A stretch of DNA of 64,000 nucleotides from Vibrio variabilis (lineage in GTDB: Bacteria > Pseudomonadota > Gammaproteobacteria > Enterobacterales > Vibrionaceae), in NCBI RefSeq assembly GCF_003263785.1, contig NZ_JYJK01000061.1, positions 62,001 through 126,000 of the forward strand, written 5' to 3'. Under the pieces are notes generated by a model. It was given only the letters and a program-made list of their open reading frames with translations, ran no database searches and was not told the origin of the DNA. Both the position numbers and the translations under genes were made by a program. The stretch's first letter is position 1, and each line of letters begins with the position of its first letter. Below are positions 29,927 through 39,516 of the stretch, piece after piece.

Positions 29927-29953
29927 TATATGGGGCGTATTCGTTGGATTCAA
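29927..29953 (-). promoter_or_regulatory. Sigma-32 (heat-shock) promoter of lon
   Basis: On the minus strand: TTGAAT (29953-29948), 12-bp spacer, CCCCATATA (29935-29927). This fits the RpoH pattern CTTGAA-N11-16-CCCCATNT closely. It lies 34 bp before the lon start codon and just after the clpX terminator, so lon can be induced independently of clpPX. Confidence 0.75.
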
Positions 29954-29964
29954 TAAAGAAATAA

Positions 29965-29993
29965 AAAAAGGAGGTAATCAATACCTCCTTTTT
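29965..29993 (-). terminator. clpX terminator
   Basis: AAAAAGGAGGTA (29965-29976) pairs perfectly with TACCTCCTTTTT (29982-29993); T-rich on the minus strand. It separates clpPX from lon. Confidence 0.88.
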
Positions 29994-30009
29994 GAGTGAA
30001 CTTGGCAAA

Positions 30010-31289
30010 TTACTCTGCGCTTGCCACTTGATTGTCGTTGTTGGTGTAGATAAGTAGCGGTTCTGACTCACCATTTATCACGCTTTCATCGATAACCACT
30101 TTGCTCACATCGGTTGCCGATGGTAGCTCATACATGGTTTCTAGAAGCACACCTTCAAGGATTGAACGTAGACCACGCGCACCTGTTTTACGCTCCATCG
30201 CTTTAGCAGCAATCGCACGCAACGCGTCTTCGCGGAACTCAAGCTCAACACCTTCAAGCTCGAACAATGCGCCATACTGTTTAGTCAGGGCGTTCTTCGG
30301 CTCGTTTAGGATTTGGATAAGTGCATCTTCATCAAGTTCCGTCAGGGTCGTGGTGACCGGAAGACGTCCAATGAACTCAGGGATTAGGCCGTATTTAACC
30401 AAATCTTCTGGTTCAACTTGAGTGAATAGCTCACCAACGGTTTTGGTCTCGTCTTTCGAGCGAACTTCCGCACCAAAGCCAATACCTGTACCTGTCGCTA
30501 CACGCTGGTCAATCACTTTATCTAGCCGGCAAACGCACCGCCACAGATAAATAGGATCTTAGACGTGTCCACTTGCAAGAACTCTTGCTGTGGATGCTTA
30601 CGACCACCTTGAGGTGGCACTGAAGCGATAGTACCTTCAACCAGTTTAAGTAGTGCTTGCTGAACACCTTCACCAGACACATCACGTGTGATTGACGGGT
30701 TTTCAGCCTTACGTGAGATCTTATCGATTTCATCGATATAGACAATGCCACGCTCTGCTTTTGCTACGTCGTAGTCGCACTTTTGCAGTAGTTTCTGAAT
30801 GATGTTCTCTACGTCTTCACCAACATAACCGGCTTCGGTTAGTGTTGTTGCGTCGGCCATAGTGAATGGAACATCAAGGAAACGAGCAAGCGTCTCAGCA
30901 AGTAGCGTTTTACCACTACCCGTTGGACCGATAAGAAGGATGTTACTCTTACCGAGTTCAACACCATCTGCCGTTGTATCACCATTGCGCAAGCGCTTGT
31001 AGTGGTTGTACACGGCGACAGAGAGAACCTTCTTCGCATAGTCTTGGCCGATTACGTAATCGTCTAGGTGCGCGCGAATGTCTCTTGGCGTTGGCAACGC
31101 TTCAGATTCCTTCTTCGGCAGCACATCTTTGATTTCTTCGCGGATAATGTCGTTGCATAAATCAACGCATTCGTCGCAAATGTAAACAGACGGACCTGCG
31201 ATTAGCTTGCGAACTTCGTGCTGACTTTTACCACAGAAAGAGCAGTACAACAGTTTACCGCTACCGCCCTCTTTGCTTTTATCTGTCAT
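30010..31289 (-). CDS. clpX: ClpX, ATPase of the ClpXP protease, frameshifted
   Basis: AAA+ unfoldase that feeds ssrA-tagged and other substrates to ClpP. It has an N-terminal C4 zinc-binding domain ([11 protein letters not shown]...CDECVDLC), Walker [13 protein letters not shown], Walker [10 protein letters not shown], pore loop AGYVGEDV, an IGF loop for ClpP docking (TGIGFGAEV) and sensor-2 [10 protein letters not shown]. The frame breaks at 30525: GGCTAGAT should be GGCCTAGAT. Corrected length is 426 residues, as in V. cholerae. A truncated protein would lack the ClpP-docking loop, so a sequence error is much more likely than a real mutation. Confidence 0.95.
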
Positions 31290-31412
31290 TCGCTAACCTC
31301 TTAGCCTTTACTTTCTATGTTTTGAGTGTATATCAATTTAGACTATATTGCGCCCGAGAATTCATTTTTCAAGGGCGGCAATCCAGTCTTATTTCACTCA
31401 AACGATGACGGG

Positions 31413-32036
31413 TTAACCGCGGTGGGTTAAAACTTCGTCGATAATACCGTACTCAGCGGCTTGAGCTGCTGACATGAAGTTGTCACGGTCTGTATCTTTT
31501 TCAATCACTTCGAGTGGTTGACCCGAGTGCTCAGCAAGAAGTTTGTTTAGCTTCTCTTTGATTGTCAGGATTTCTTGCGCGTGGATCTGAATGTCTGACG
31601 CCTGACCTTGGAAACCACCAAGTGGTTGGTGAATCATCACGCGAGAGTTTGGTAGCGCAAAGCGTTTACCTGGCGCACCACCAGCAAGCAGGAAAGCACC
31701 CATCGAGCAAGCTTGTCCAGTACATAGCGTGCTGACGTTAGGCTTGATGAACTGCATGGTGTCGTAGATAGACATACCCGCAGTAACACTGCCGCCTGGT
31801 GAGTTGATGTAAAGGAAAATATCTTTGTCAGGATTTTCTGATTCTAGGAAAAGCATTTGGGCGACGATTAGGTTCGCCATGTTGTCTTCCACTTGACCAG
31901 TCAAGAAAATGATTCGTTCTTTTAGAAGTCGCGAATAAATATCGTAAGAGCGTTCGCCACGGGAAGTTTGTTCAACCACCATAGGTACTAGCGCGTTCAT
32001 AATTGGCGACATTGCATTTTTTTCTTGGTAGCTCAT
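31413..32036 (-). CDS. clpP: ClpP protease subunit
   Basis: Barrel-forming serine peptidase working with ClpX and ClpA. 207 residues. Catalytic Ser111 in [14 protein letters not shown] and His136 in MIHQPLGG; the Asp of the triad lies near residue 185. The N-terminal [21 protein letters not shown] is canonical, including the propeptide region. The start is ATG 32036; the purine-rich AGGGA lies about 11 bases upstream. It is in the conserved order tig-clpP-clpX-lon, with a tig terminator between it and tig. Confidence 0.97.
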   Translation of the reverse strand: MSYQEKNAMSPIMNALVPMVVEQTSRGERSYDIYSRLLKERIIFLTGQVEDNMANLIVAQMLFLESENPDKDIFLYINSPGGSVTAGMSIYDTMQFIKPNVSTLCTGQACSMGAFLLAGGAPGKRFALPNSRVMIHQPLGGFQGQASDIQIHAQEILTIKEKLNKLLAEHSGQPLEVIEKDTDRDNFMSAAQAAEYGIIDEVLTHRG

Positions 32037-32056
32037 ATTCTTATGTCCCTAAAATA

Positions 32057-32090
32057 AATGGTCCGGATGATAAACATCATACGGACCATT
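32057..32090 (-). terminator. tig terminator / clpP leader hairpin
   Basis: AATGGTCCGGATGAT (32057-32071) pairs with ATCATACGGACCATT (32076-32090), one mismatch. On the minus strand it is followed by a T-rich stretch, so it probably ends tig, with partial readthrough possible into clpP. Confidence 0.7.
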
Positions 32091-32141
32091 GTTAGCAGAG
32101 AAGTCGACTCTAAGTCAACCTTCTATACAAGATATTGCTTA

Positions 32142-33446
32142 TTAAGCTGCAGGCTGTTGGTTCATTAGCTCGTTGAAGCTAACTTCTTTGTCAGAAACCT
32201 GTGCTTTAGCTAGGATCGCGTCGATCGCTTGCTCTTCTAGTGCAACGTTGCGCATGTTGTTCATCATTTGCTCGTTTTGCTCGTAGTAAGCGATAACTTC
32301 TGATGGGTCTTCGTAAGCCGTTGCCATTTCAGAGATAAGCTCTTTCACTTTCTCATCGCTAGCTTCTAGCTCTTCAGACTTGATCACTTCACCTAGAAGA
32401 AGACCAACCACTACGCGGCGCTTAGCTTGCTCTTCGAATAGCTCACGTGGAAGCTGAGCAGCAGCTTCTGGGTTGCCGCCGAAGCGTTGTGCAGCTTGCT
32501 GACGTAGAGCACCGATCTCTTGATCGATAAGTGCAGCAGGAACGTCGATGTCGTTCTCTTTAACTAGACCGTCAAGCGCTTGCTCTTTGATGCGGTTCTT
32601 GATTGCTTGCTTAAGTTCACGCTCCATGTTCTTACGAACTTCTGCTTTAAGAGCGTCAACGCCACCTTCAGCAACACCGAACTTAGCAACAAACTCGTCG
32701 TTGATTTCTGGTAGTTCGCGAGCTTCAACCTTGATCACTTTGATTAGGAATTTAGCTGCTTTACCTTTTAGGTTTTCAGCGTGGTAATCTTCTGGGAAGT
32801 TTACGTCGATTTCGAATTCCATACCCGCAGTCTTACCTTGGATACCGTCTTCGAAACCAGGGATCATGCGACCAGCGCCCATTTCTAGTGGGAAGTTCTC
32901 AGCTTTACCGCCTTCGAACTCTTCACCGTCGATAGAACCAGTGAAGTCGATAGTTACACGCTTGCCGTCTTCAGCAGCTTCTTCAACTTCAGTCCAAGAT
33001 GCTTGTTGCTTACGTAGAGTTTCGATCATCTCTTCAACGTCTGCGTCTTGTACTTCAGTCGTTGGTTTTTCAACAACAACGTTCTCTAGACCCTTAAGTT
33101 CTACTTCTGGGTACACTTCGAAAGTTGCAGTGAATACTAGATCTTTACCCGCTTCGTTCTCAACAGGAGCGAAAGTTGGTGCGCCTGCTGGATTGATTTT
33201 TTCAGAAACGATTGCTTCGATGAAGTGACGTTGCATAACTTCACCCATCACGTCTTGACGTACTGCTTGGCCGTACATTTTAGCAACCATCTTCATTGGC
33301 ACTTTGCCTTTACGGAAACCATCGAAACGACGGTTTTTCGCGATGTTGCGTAGTTCAGCTGTCACTGCGTCTTCGATGTTAGCAGCAGGAACAGTAATGT
33401 TTAGACGGCGCTCTAGGCCCTCTAGAGTTTCAACAGTAACTTGCAT
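32142..33446 (-). CDS. tig: Trigger factor
   Basis: Ribosome-associated chaperone and prolyl isomerase. 434 residues, normal length. N-terminal ribosome-binding domain with the signature GFRKGKVP (residues about 43-50), a central FKBP-like PPIase domain ([19 protein letters not shown]...[10 protein letters not shown]) and a long helical C-terminal chaperone domain. The message ends at the hairpin preceding clpP. Strong codon bias fits an abundant protein. Confidence 0.97.
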   Translation of the reverse strand: MQVTVETLEGLERRLNITVPAANIEDAVTAELRNIAKNRRFDGFRKGKVPMKMVAKMYGQAVRQDVMGEVMQRHFIEAIVSEKINPAGAPTFAPVENEAGKDLVFTATFEVYPEVELKGLENVVVEKPTTEVQDADVEEMIETLRKQQASWTEVEEAAEDGKRVTIDFTGSIDGEEFEGGKAENFPLEMGAGRMIPGFEDGIQGKTAGMEFEIDVNFPEDYHAENLKGKAAKFLIKVIKVEARELPEINDEFVAKFGVAEGGVDALKAEVRKNMERELKQAIKNRIKEQALDGLVKENDIDVPAALIDQEIGALRQQAAQRFGGNPEAAAQLPRELFEEQAKRRVVVGLLLGEVIKSEELEASDEKVKELISEMATAYEDPSEVIAYYEQNEQMMNNMRNVALEEQAIDAILAKAQVSDKEVSFNELMNQQPAA

Positions 33447-33982
33447 TGTATAAACCTCAGTTTGGCTCAGTGTTGGCTGAGCGTATGAGCGTCGATATCA
33501 CGAGGATATTTCCGCTTCATCCTTGTTAGTACCCAAAGGTACTTCTTTAAAATGAGCATCGATAACCAGTCAGTGGCACGTTATATAGCACCTTGCTCTG
33601 GCGATCGGACTAATGAGTGACGTCTTCGTCATGCTGAACGAGTCAACTTAAAGGCATCTCTGATTAGTCTCAGGACAAAATTTCAGACGCGACATTCTAG
33701 CGATCTCCACCTACCCTGTCGAGTCGAAGTCGGGTCAATCGACGCTTTTGTCGCTAATTACTCAAAGAATTGGGGAATCATTGCTGTTTTCTCCCAAGTC
33801 CACAATGAAATGGGGACAATATCGTCTTTTTCAAGAGATTGAAGGGCTTTTTTTGGTGAAAGAGCAAAAAAGAGATCTTGCTCCTGTTTTGCAGCTTTGC
33901 CACCTCTCAGAAATAATAACTTTTTCGCCACAAGTTAGCCATATTCGTTAACCTATAGAGGTTAGGCTGTAGAGGTGAATTC
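33447..33982. other. tig-dctB divergent intergenic region
   Basis: 536 bp with promoters for tig (left) and dctB (right) expected. A short hairpin GTACC-CAAA-GGTAC is present at about 33530-33543. A 67-codon frame at 33748-33951 has no ribosome site and an unusual composition; I do not take it as a gene. I see no tRNA, small-RNA signature or repeat that I can support. Confidence 0.4.
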
Positions 33983-35788
33983 ATGCGATTGAAACGAATT
34001 TTAGTGAGCTTTATAGCGCTGTTTGTTTTTATCTCTACTGCAGCGGGACATTGGTACTGGCACCACAGCCTAGAGACCATGCAATTACAGCATCAAAACT
34101 GGCTCAATCGCTTCGTCGAGACCATAGATAGTAAGCTCGACAAATACCGTCATATTCCACAACTTTTGTCTCAAGACAAAGAGTTAGTCGATGCATTGCA
34201 AGCGCCCAATAACTCGGCGCAAATAGAGGTGACCAACCGTTATCTGCAGCAAGCAAACAAAATCATTCTTGCCTCCGACACATACCTGTTAGACCGCTAC
34301 GGTAATACTATCGCTTCCAGTAACTGGAATCTTCCCCATTCCTTTGTCGGCAAGAACTTTGCGTTTCGTCCTTACTTTCAATATGCCATAGAAGGCCAAC
34401 GGAGCGCCTACTTTGCGCTCGGTTCTACCTCAGGACAGAGAGGGTACTATTACTCGTTTCCGGTGACTTACGCCGCTGAGCATATCGGCGTGGTCGTGGT
34501 GAAAATGGATCTCTCTTCCATTGAACGAAGCTGGCAGAGTGACACCAGCATTTATGTGGCCACCGATAGCAATCACATTGTGTTTATGTCGAGCGACTCC
34601 GATTGGCTGTTTAACAGCCTAACAGATATCGATTCAAACACCCTCACCACAGTGCGCGACTCCAGGCAGTATCTGCAAACCCATATCAAAAGCCTTGGCT
34701 TTCAGGGCGATCTGTTGGCAAGCACCACCATGCTCACCAACCCCAAAGGGAACCTTTTTACCCGACATTATCTTGCCACACAGCGTGAGTCAGGCATTCC
34801 TAATTTAATACTGCGCGTACTCACGCCGCTGTCGGCACTTTATGTCGACCTGTTTGGTTTTATCAGTGTATTGGCTTTGGTGTTTATTTCACTCTACTTG
34901 TTTGTCGCCCTTACCGAAAATCGCCGCTATCGCCATAGACAAATAGAGCAATTGCAAGCAGAAGCGAAACAAAAACTAGAGTTTCAAGTGATGGAGCGAA
35001 CAGCGAAGCTGCACGTAGAGATTGATGAGCGAGTCAAAACCGAAAAAGCGCTCCGACAAGCTCAAGACGAGTTGATTCAAGCAGCAAAGCTCGCCGTGCT
35101 AGGTCAGATGTCGGCGAGCATTAGCCATGAGCTTAACAATCCACTCGCAGCTATCCGCAGCTTTGCTGAGAATGGTCAACGTTTTATCGACAAACACAAA
35201 GTCGATCGAGCCAAAGATAACCTTAATCGCATTGTTGCCCTTACCGAACGAATGGCAAAGATCAGTCAGCAGCTCAAATCCTTTGCCAGACGCAGTGATG
35301 CCAACGAACTCAGTGAGGTGAAATTAGCACCCGTAGTGTTTTCGACCATAGAACTTATCCAGCCGCAGCTTAAGAGCCATCAGGTCAAGCTGAATTGTCT
35401 CGTTGACCAACAAGACATCCTAGTCGTCATCAACCCAATTCAACTTGAGCAAGTGCTGATTAACCTCATGACCAACGCCATGCAAGCGATGGAAAGCAGC
35501 CCCGAAAAGCAGTTAAATCTGACTATAGAGCCCACAGATTCGGCCGTCATGATACATGTGGACGATTCTGGTCCAGGACTAGCTGATTACTCTTCGCCAA
35601 CACTATTTGAGCCTTTTTACACCACCAAGGAAAACGGCTTAGGGCTAGGGCTTTCCATTTCTCAGCAAATTATTCATAACCTAGATGGACACATCCATGT
35701 CAGCGAGTCCGCACTCGGTGGCGCGCGCTTTAGTGTCGAGTTGCCTATTTCACGACCTGCCCACCCCTCCAAAAGGAAGCCTTTATGA
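33983..35788 (+). CDS. dctB: C4-dicarboxylate sensor histidine kinase DctB
   Basis: Membrane sensor kinase of the DctB family. A 601-residue protein with an N-terminal membrane helix (about 5-24), a periplasmic double-Cache/PAS-like sensor domain (about 30-280) with the family pattern SNWNLPHSFVGKNFAFRPYFQ, a second membrane helix (about 288-312), a short coiled coil, then the kinase core: H-box ASISHELNNPLAAIRSF (phospho-acceptor His382), N-box INLMTNAMQAM, and G-boxes DDSGPGL and GLGLGLSIS. The start follows AGAGGTG. dctD overlaps its stop by four bases. It presumably senses succinate, fumarate or malate and controls dctPQM. Confidence 0.94.
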   Translation: MRLKRILVSFIALFVFISTAAGHWYWHHSLETMQLQHQNWLNRFVETIDSKLDKYRHIPQLLSQDKELVDALQAPNNSAQIEVTNRYLQQANKIILASDTYLLDRYGNTIASSNWNLPHSFVGKNFAFRPYFQYAIEGQRSAYFALGSTSGQRGYYYSFPVTYAAEHIGVVVVKMDLSSIERSWQSDTSIYVATDSNHIVFMSSDSDWLFNSLTDIDSNTLTTVRDSRQYLQTHIKSLGFQGDLLASTTMLTNPKGNLFTRHYLATQRESGIPNLILRVLTPLSALYVDLFGFISVLALVFISLYLFVALTENRRYRHRQIEQLQAEAKQKLEFQVMERTAKLHVEIDERVKTEKALRQAQDELIQAAKLAVLGQMSASISHELNNPLAAIRSFAENGQRFIDKHKVDRAKDNLNRIVALTERMAKISQQLKSFARRSDANELSEVKLAPVVFSTIELIQPQLKSHQVKLNCLVDQQDILVVINPIQLEQVLINLMTNAMQAMESSPEKQLNLTIEPTDSAVMIHVDDSGPGLADYSSPTLFEPFYTTKENGLGLGLSISQQIIHNLDGHIHVSESALGGARFSVELPISRPAHPSKRKPL

Positions 35789-37125
35789 GCCAAGTGTTTT
35801 TAATCGATGATGAATCTGATATTCGAATCGCCTTGGAACAAAGCTTCGAGCTTTCCGATATCGACGCAAGGTGTTTTGCCAGTGTTGAGGACGCCCTACT
35901 CGCTCTCAAGCAAGAAACGCCGCTGGCCATTATTTCCGATATTCGCCTACCAGGCTTGTCAGGTCTAGACCTACTCAACACCGTTAGCCACCATTACGCT
36001 GGTATTCCTGTGATCTTGATTACTGGGCATGGCGATATTTCCATGGCGGTTCAAGCGATCCAGGATGGTGCTTATGATTTCATTGAAAAGCCATTTTCCG
36101 CTGAGCGCTTGATTGAGATTACCCAGCGAGCAATTGAAAAACGGCACCTAACCTTAGAGAACGAACAGCTAAAACGTTCTCTAAAGGCAAGTCAAACATT
36201 AGGTCCTAGGATCATTGGCGACACCCCTGTCATTCAAACTCTGCGTGAGACGATTGGGATGATTGCCGATACTGATGCCGATATTCTGCTGTTTGGTGAA
36301 ACGGGAACAGGTAAAGAGCTGGTCGCCCGCTCGCTGCACGAGCAAAGCCGTCGGCGCGATGCTAACTTTGTCGCCGTCAACTGCGGGGCAGTGCCTGAAA
36401 ACTTAATTGAAAGCGAACTGTACGGTCATGAGAAAGGCGCATTTACAGGTGCAGAGAATACTCGGATTGGTAAGTTTGAACATGCCCAAGGGGGCACTCT
36501 GTTTCTTGATGAAATTGAGTCAATGCCAATGCAGGCACAAATTCGCTTACTGCGTGTACTGCAAGAGCGTGCGATCGAGCGCGTAGGCTCCAATACCCTT
36601 ATCCCTTTAAATATTCGCGTCATCGCAGCAACCAAAGCCGATCTCAACCAAGCCTCATTGGCGGGTGATTTTCGCCAAGATCTCTATTACCGCCTCAATA
36701 TCGTCACGCTTGACCTCCCCCGCTTCGAGAGCGAAAAGATGATATCGCAGCGCTTTTTCACCACTTTCAACTGGTCGCAGCATCGCGATATGGCAAAACC
36801 GCCAACGCCCTCTCCGCGGCAGAACTCAGTCAATTGATTAGCATGATTGGCTGGCAATGTCAGAGAGCTGAGAAACTGTGCCGAGCGTTTTGTCCTGCTT
36901 GGTAAAATCCAAGCCGGTCATGCCCAAAATGATGACCAAGAGAGAGGCCAAAGCCTCGCTGATCAAGTAGGATTGTTTGAAAAGAGTGTCATTGAGCAGG
37001 CTCTGGTCGAAACCCATGGCAGCATCAAGCAAACCATGGAAAAGCTCAATGTCCCGAGAAAAACATTGTACGATAAAATGCAGAAATATCAGCTTATTAA
37101 GGAATCCTACAAAAGCGACAGCTAA
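35785..37125 (+). CDS. dctD: Sigma-54-dependent response regulator DctD, three deletions
   Basis: NtrC-family activator paired with dctB. It has a receiver domain (acidic pocket DDESD, phospho-Asp in AIISDIRLPGLSG, Lys in IEKPFSAE), an AAA+ sigma-54 activation domain (Walker A GETGTGKELVAR, sigma-54 loop GAFTGA, Walker B GGTLFLDEIESMP) and a Fis-type DNA-binding helix-turn-helix at the end (GSIKQTMEKLNVPRKTLYDKMQKY). The frame is broken in the C-run ending at 36721 and near 36842 and 36853, each losing one C; restoring them reads DLPPLRERKDDI and later SHDWPGNVRELRN, both family motifs, and gives 447 residues. Its likely target is the sigma-54 promoter before dctP. Confidence 0.93.
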
Positions 37126-37210
37126 AATAAGGTAGAACTGTGATGCATCTCTCCTATAATTGAAAGTGTAGCCAAGGAGTTGCATACAATATTATTAATA
37201 AGGAGTCGTT

Positions 37211-37396
37211 ATGGGGGAAAAAACCAAAATGCCCTTCATTTCTGACACAGTTGAGATAGATGGCATTTTTTACGTTGAACAACGTGTCGCTACTGGGGAA
37301 AGACGCAAGGTAAAGTCAAAACGTGTTCTGTATGAAAGACGTTTTCAATCCGATCCGCGCGAGAATTACGGTAAGCATATTGATGAGGAGGTCTAA
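37211..37396 (+). CDS. Small basic protein of unknown function (61 aa)
   Basis: A 61-residue, highly charged soluble protein (no membrane segment or signal peptide) with a strong ribosome site (AATAAGGAG, 6 bases before the ATG). It is rich in Arg, Lys and Glu: ERRKVKSKRVLYERRFQSDPREN. I do not recognise a family. It stands alone between dctD and dctM, and its stop codon lies in the loop of its own terminator. The tight start and stop signals make it a real gene in my view. Confidence 0.72.
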   Translation: MGEKTKMPFISDTVEIDGIFYVEQRVATGERRKVKSKRVLYERRFQSDPRENYGKHIDEEV

Positions 37397-37415
37397 CGAC
37401 CTCCTTTTGCTTTTT
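37386..37415 (+). terminator. Terminator overlapping the stop codon of the 61-aa gene
   Basis: AGGAGGTC (37386-37393), loop TAAC containing the TAA stop, GACCTCCT (37398-37405), then TTTGCTTTTT. The upstream stem arm is coding sequence. Confidence 0.85.
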
Positions 37416-37424
37416 AGGGCTATC

Positions 37425-38786
37425 TTACTTGGTAATAATTTCCGGCCCCATCAAGGTCGTTGGTAACCAAGTTGATACCCAAGGCACGTAAGTCACAATG
37501 ATCAGGAACAAGAACATCACAGCCACCCACGGCAGTGCGGCTTTTACAACTCCCATCATCGACATCTTTGCCACGCCCGCCGTCACAAACAAATTGAGCC
37601 CCACCGGCGGCGTTATCATGCCAATTTCCATGTTCACCACCATCATAATCCCTAAGTGAATAGGATCGATACCAAGCGCGATCGCAATTGGGAATACTAG
37701 AGGTGCCACAATAATCAGCAGACCTGACGGCTCCATAAACTGCCCACCAATAAGCAGCAGTACGTTCACCACAATCAGGAAGGTAATAGGCCCTAAACCT
37801 GCTGATAGCATAGATTCGGTGATCATCTGCGGGATGCGTTCTTCTGTCAGTACGTGCTTGAGAATCAGTGCGTTAGCAATGATAAACAGCAGCATAATGG
37901 TGAGCTTACCCGCTTCAAAAAGCGTGTGCTTGGTGTCTTTGTGCACAAAGGTCTCAAGCACTTTAATCAGCACCGGCTTAGTGTTTTCTTTGTCCGCAAA
38001 CGGCCCCATATCTTTGTAGATAAAATTGGCAATCAAGAATGAGTAGACCGCCGCTACGGCCGCCGCTTCCGTTGGCGTGAATACCCCGCCGTAGATACCT
38101 CCAAGGATTATGACCACCAGCAGTAAGCCCCAGCTCGCTTCACGGGCAGAATCAAACACCTCTTTCCATCCCACAAATGGCTGCTTAGGAAGCCCTTTTA
38201 CTTTTGCAGCAATGTAGATAGCGATCATCAGCATTAGACCTGCTAACAGCCCAGGAATAACGCCACCAAGGAACATGCGACCTACCGACACATCGGTCGC
38301 AGCCGCATAGACCACCATAACAATGGATGGAGGAATAAGAATCCCTAAAGTACCCGCGTTACAGATAACCCCTGCAGCGAACTCCTTGGTGTAACCGTTT
38401 TTGATCATACCTGCGATGACGATACTACCGATGGCGACAACCGTCGCCGGTGACGAGCCAGACAGAGCCGCGAACATCATACACGCCACCACAGATGCCA
38501 TCGCTAGTCCACCGCGGAACCAACCCACCATCGCAATCGCAAAGCGGATAATTCGTTTCGCTACACCGCCCGTCGACATAAAGCTTGATGCCAAAATAAA
38601 GAAGGGAATCGCCAGTAGCGTGTAGTGACCGGCAAACGCATTGAACAGGGTTTGCGCCACCGACGCTAATGATGCGTCGGAATGCATCAATAGAAAAAGA
38701 ATACTCGATAGGCCAAGTGATACCGCGATCGGCACCCCGATAAGCATAAAGCCTATCACCATCAAAAAGAGTAATAGAATGTCCAT
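37425..38786 (-). CDS. dctM: TRAP transporter large permease DctM
   Basis: Large membrane subunit of the C4-dicarboxylate TRAP transporter, a Na+-driven secondary importer dependent on a binding protein. 453 residues with about 12 hydrophobic segments. Family motifs: IPFFILASSFMSTGGVAKRI, AALSGSSPATVVAIGSI, GTLGILIPPSIVMVVYA and GMITPPVGLNLFVTAGVAK. Its ATG lies two bases after the repaired dctQ stop, consistent with tight coupling in the dctP-Q-M operon. No terminator is obvious immediately after it other than the convergent hairpin at 37386-37405. Confidence 0.95.
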   Translation of the reverse strand: MDILLLFLMVIGFMLIGVPIAVSLGLSSILFLLMHSDASLASVAQTLFNAFAGHYTLLAIPFFILASSFMSTGGVAKRIIRFAIAMVGWFRGGLAMASVVACMMFAALSGSSPATVVAIGSIVIAGMIKNGYTKEFAAGVICNAGTLGILIPPSIVMVVYAAATDVSVGRMFLGGVIPGLLAGLMLMIAIYIAAKVKGLPKQPFVGWKEVFDSAREASWGLLLVVIILGGIYGGVFTPTEAAAVAAVYSFLIANFIYKDMGPFADKENTKPVLIKVLETFVHKDTKHTLFEAGKLTIMLLFIIANALILKHVLTEERIPQMITESMLSAGLGPITFLIVVNVLLLIGGQFMEPSGLLIIVAPLVFPIAIALGIDPIHLGIMMVVNMEIGMITPPVGLNLFVTAGVAKMSMMGVVKAALPWVAVMFLFLIIVTYVPWVSTWLPTTLMGPEIITK

Positions 38787-38788
38787 GC

Positions 38789-39441
38789 TTACTTATCCTT
38801 GTCCTTGACGTTATCAAACGCGTTATCTTGCATTTCAGCTTTTAGCGCTTCCAAATCCTCTTCTGCTTCATGACCCGCGATTAAGCATCCAGCTTTCCGC
38901 TGAAGATTTGAAAAGCCGCCTGAGCAAATCGAAAAGTCAGCAATGCCATACCAATAGGCAGTGCCATATAAGGGATAAATCGCGGCATTTTTTCATAGCG
39001 CTCACCTTCATTGAGCCAATCTGATAAAAACTGCAGCATTTCAGGCATTGGAATATCATCGGTCTCATACCAAGCTCTCTCGGTGACAAACGGATACCAG
39101 TAGTTCCATGAACCGATGAGAAGTAGGACAGAGAATGTTAGACAAGCTAAAACTGACAAGATGGCAAACAGCTTACGGTGCTTTTCCGACACCATGTTGA
39201 TCACCACATCCACACCGATATGAAAGTGTTTCTTCACACCATAAGACGCGCCAACCAGCACCATCCAGGCGAACATAAAGACGGTCAGTTCAAGCGCCCA
39301 CAAAATGTTGTCATTAAACACATAACGAGAAATAACATTGGCAAAGGTCAACAGCGTCATCGCTCCCAGAAAGAACGCAATCAGCGTTTCTTCAAAGGCA
39401 TCGGTGACTCTACCAATACGAGAAATAAGAGACTGTTCCAT
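38789..39441 (-). CDS. dctQ: TRAP transporter small permease DctQ, frameshift near C-terminus
   Basis: Small four-helix membrane subunit of the DctPQM importer. Features: EETLIAFFLGAMTLLTFANVISRYVF, LELTVFMFAWMVLVGASYGVKKHFHIGVDV and a final helix YMALPIGMALLTFRF. As written, the frame stops at 38881 after KLDA, but the next frame continues LIAGHEAEEDLEALKAEM to a stop at 38789, two bases before dctM. One missing base near 38883 explains this, giving 217 residues. I chose ATG 39441 (MEQSL); an ATG three codons upstream is possible. Confidence 0.9.
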
Positions 39442-39516
39442 GTGATACATCGCTTTTTGTAATAATTGGGACAGGAGATGGCCTCACATCCGGCGAGGCC
39501 ATGTACGACTTAATAG

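Noticed and set aside
27544-31289. Apparent loss of both Lon and ClpX through frameshifts (a degraded or symbiont-like genome)
   Set aside because: Both breaks are one-base losses in CC or CCCC runs with intact conserved sequence on each side, and similar breaks occur across the window. Sequence error is far simpler.
31330-31385. A CTTGAAA heat-shock-like -35 element before clpX
   Set aside because: No CCCCAT-type -10 element follows at the right spacing, unlike the lon promoter.
33748-33951. A 67-codon frame upstream of dctB
   Set aside because: No ribosome site, odd composition, and in a promoter region between divergent genes.
38425-38817. A 130-codon frame overlapping dctM
   Set aside because: Shadow of dctM in another frame; its sequence has no membrane pattern or domain.
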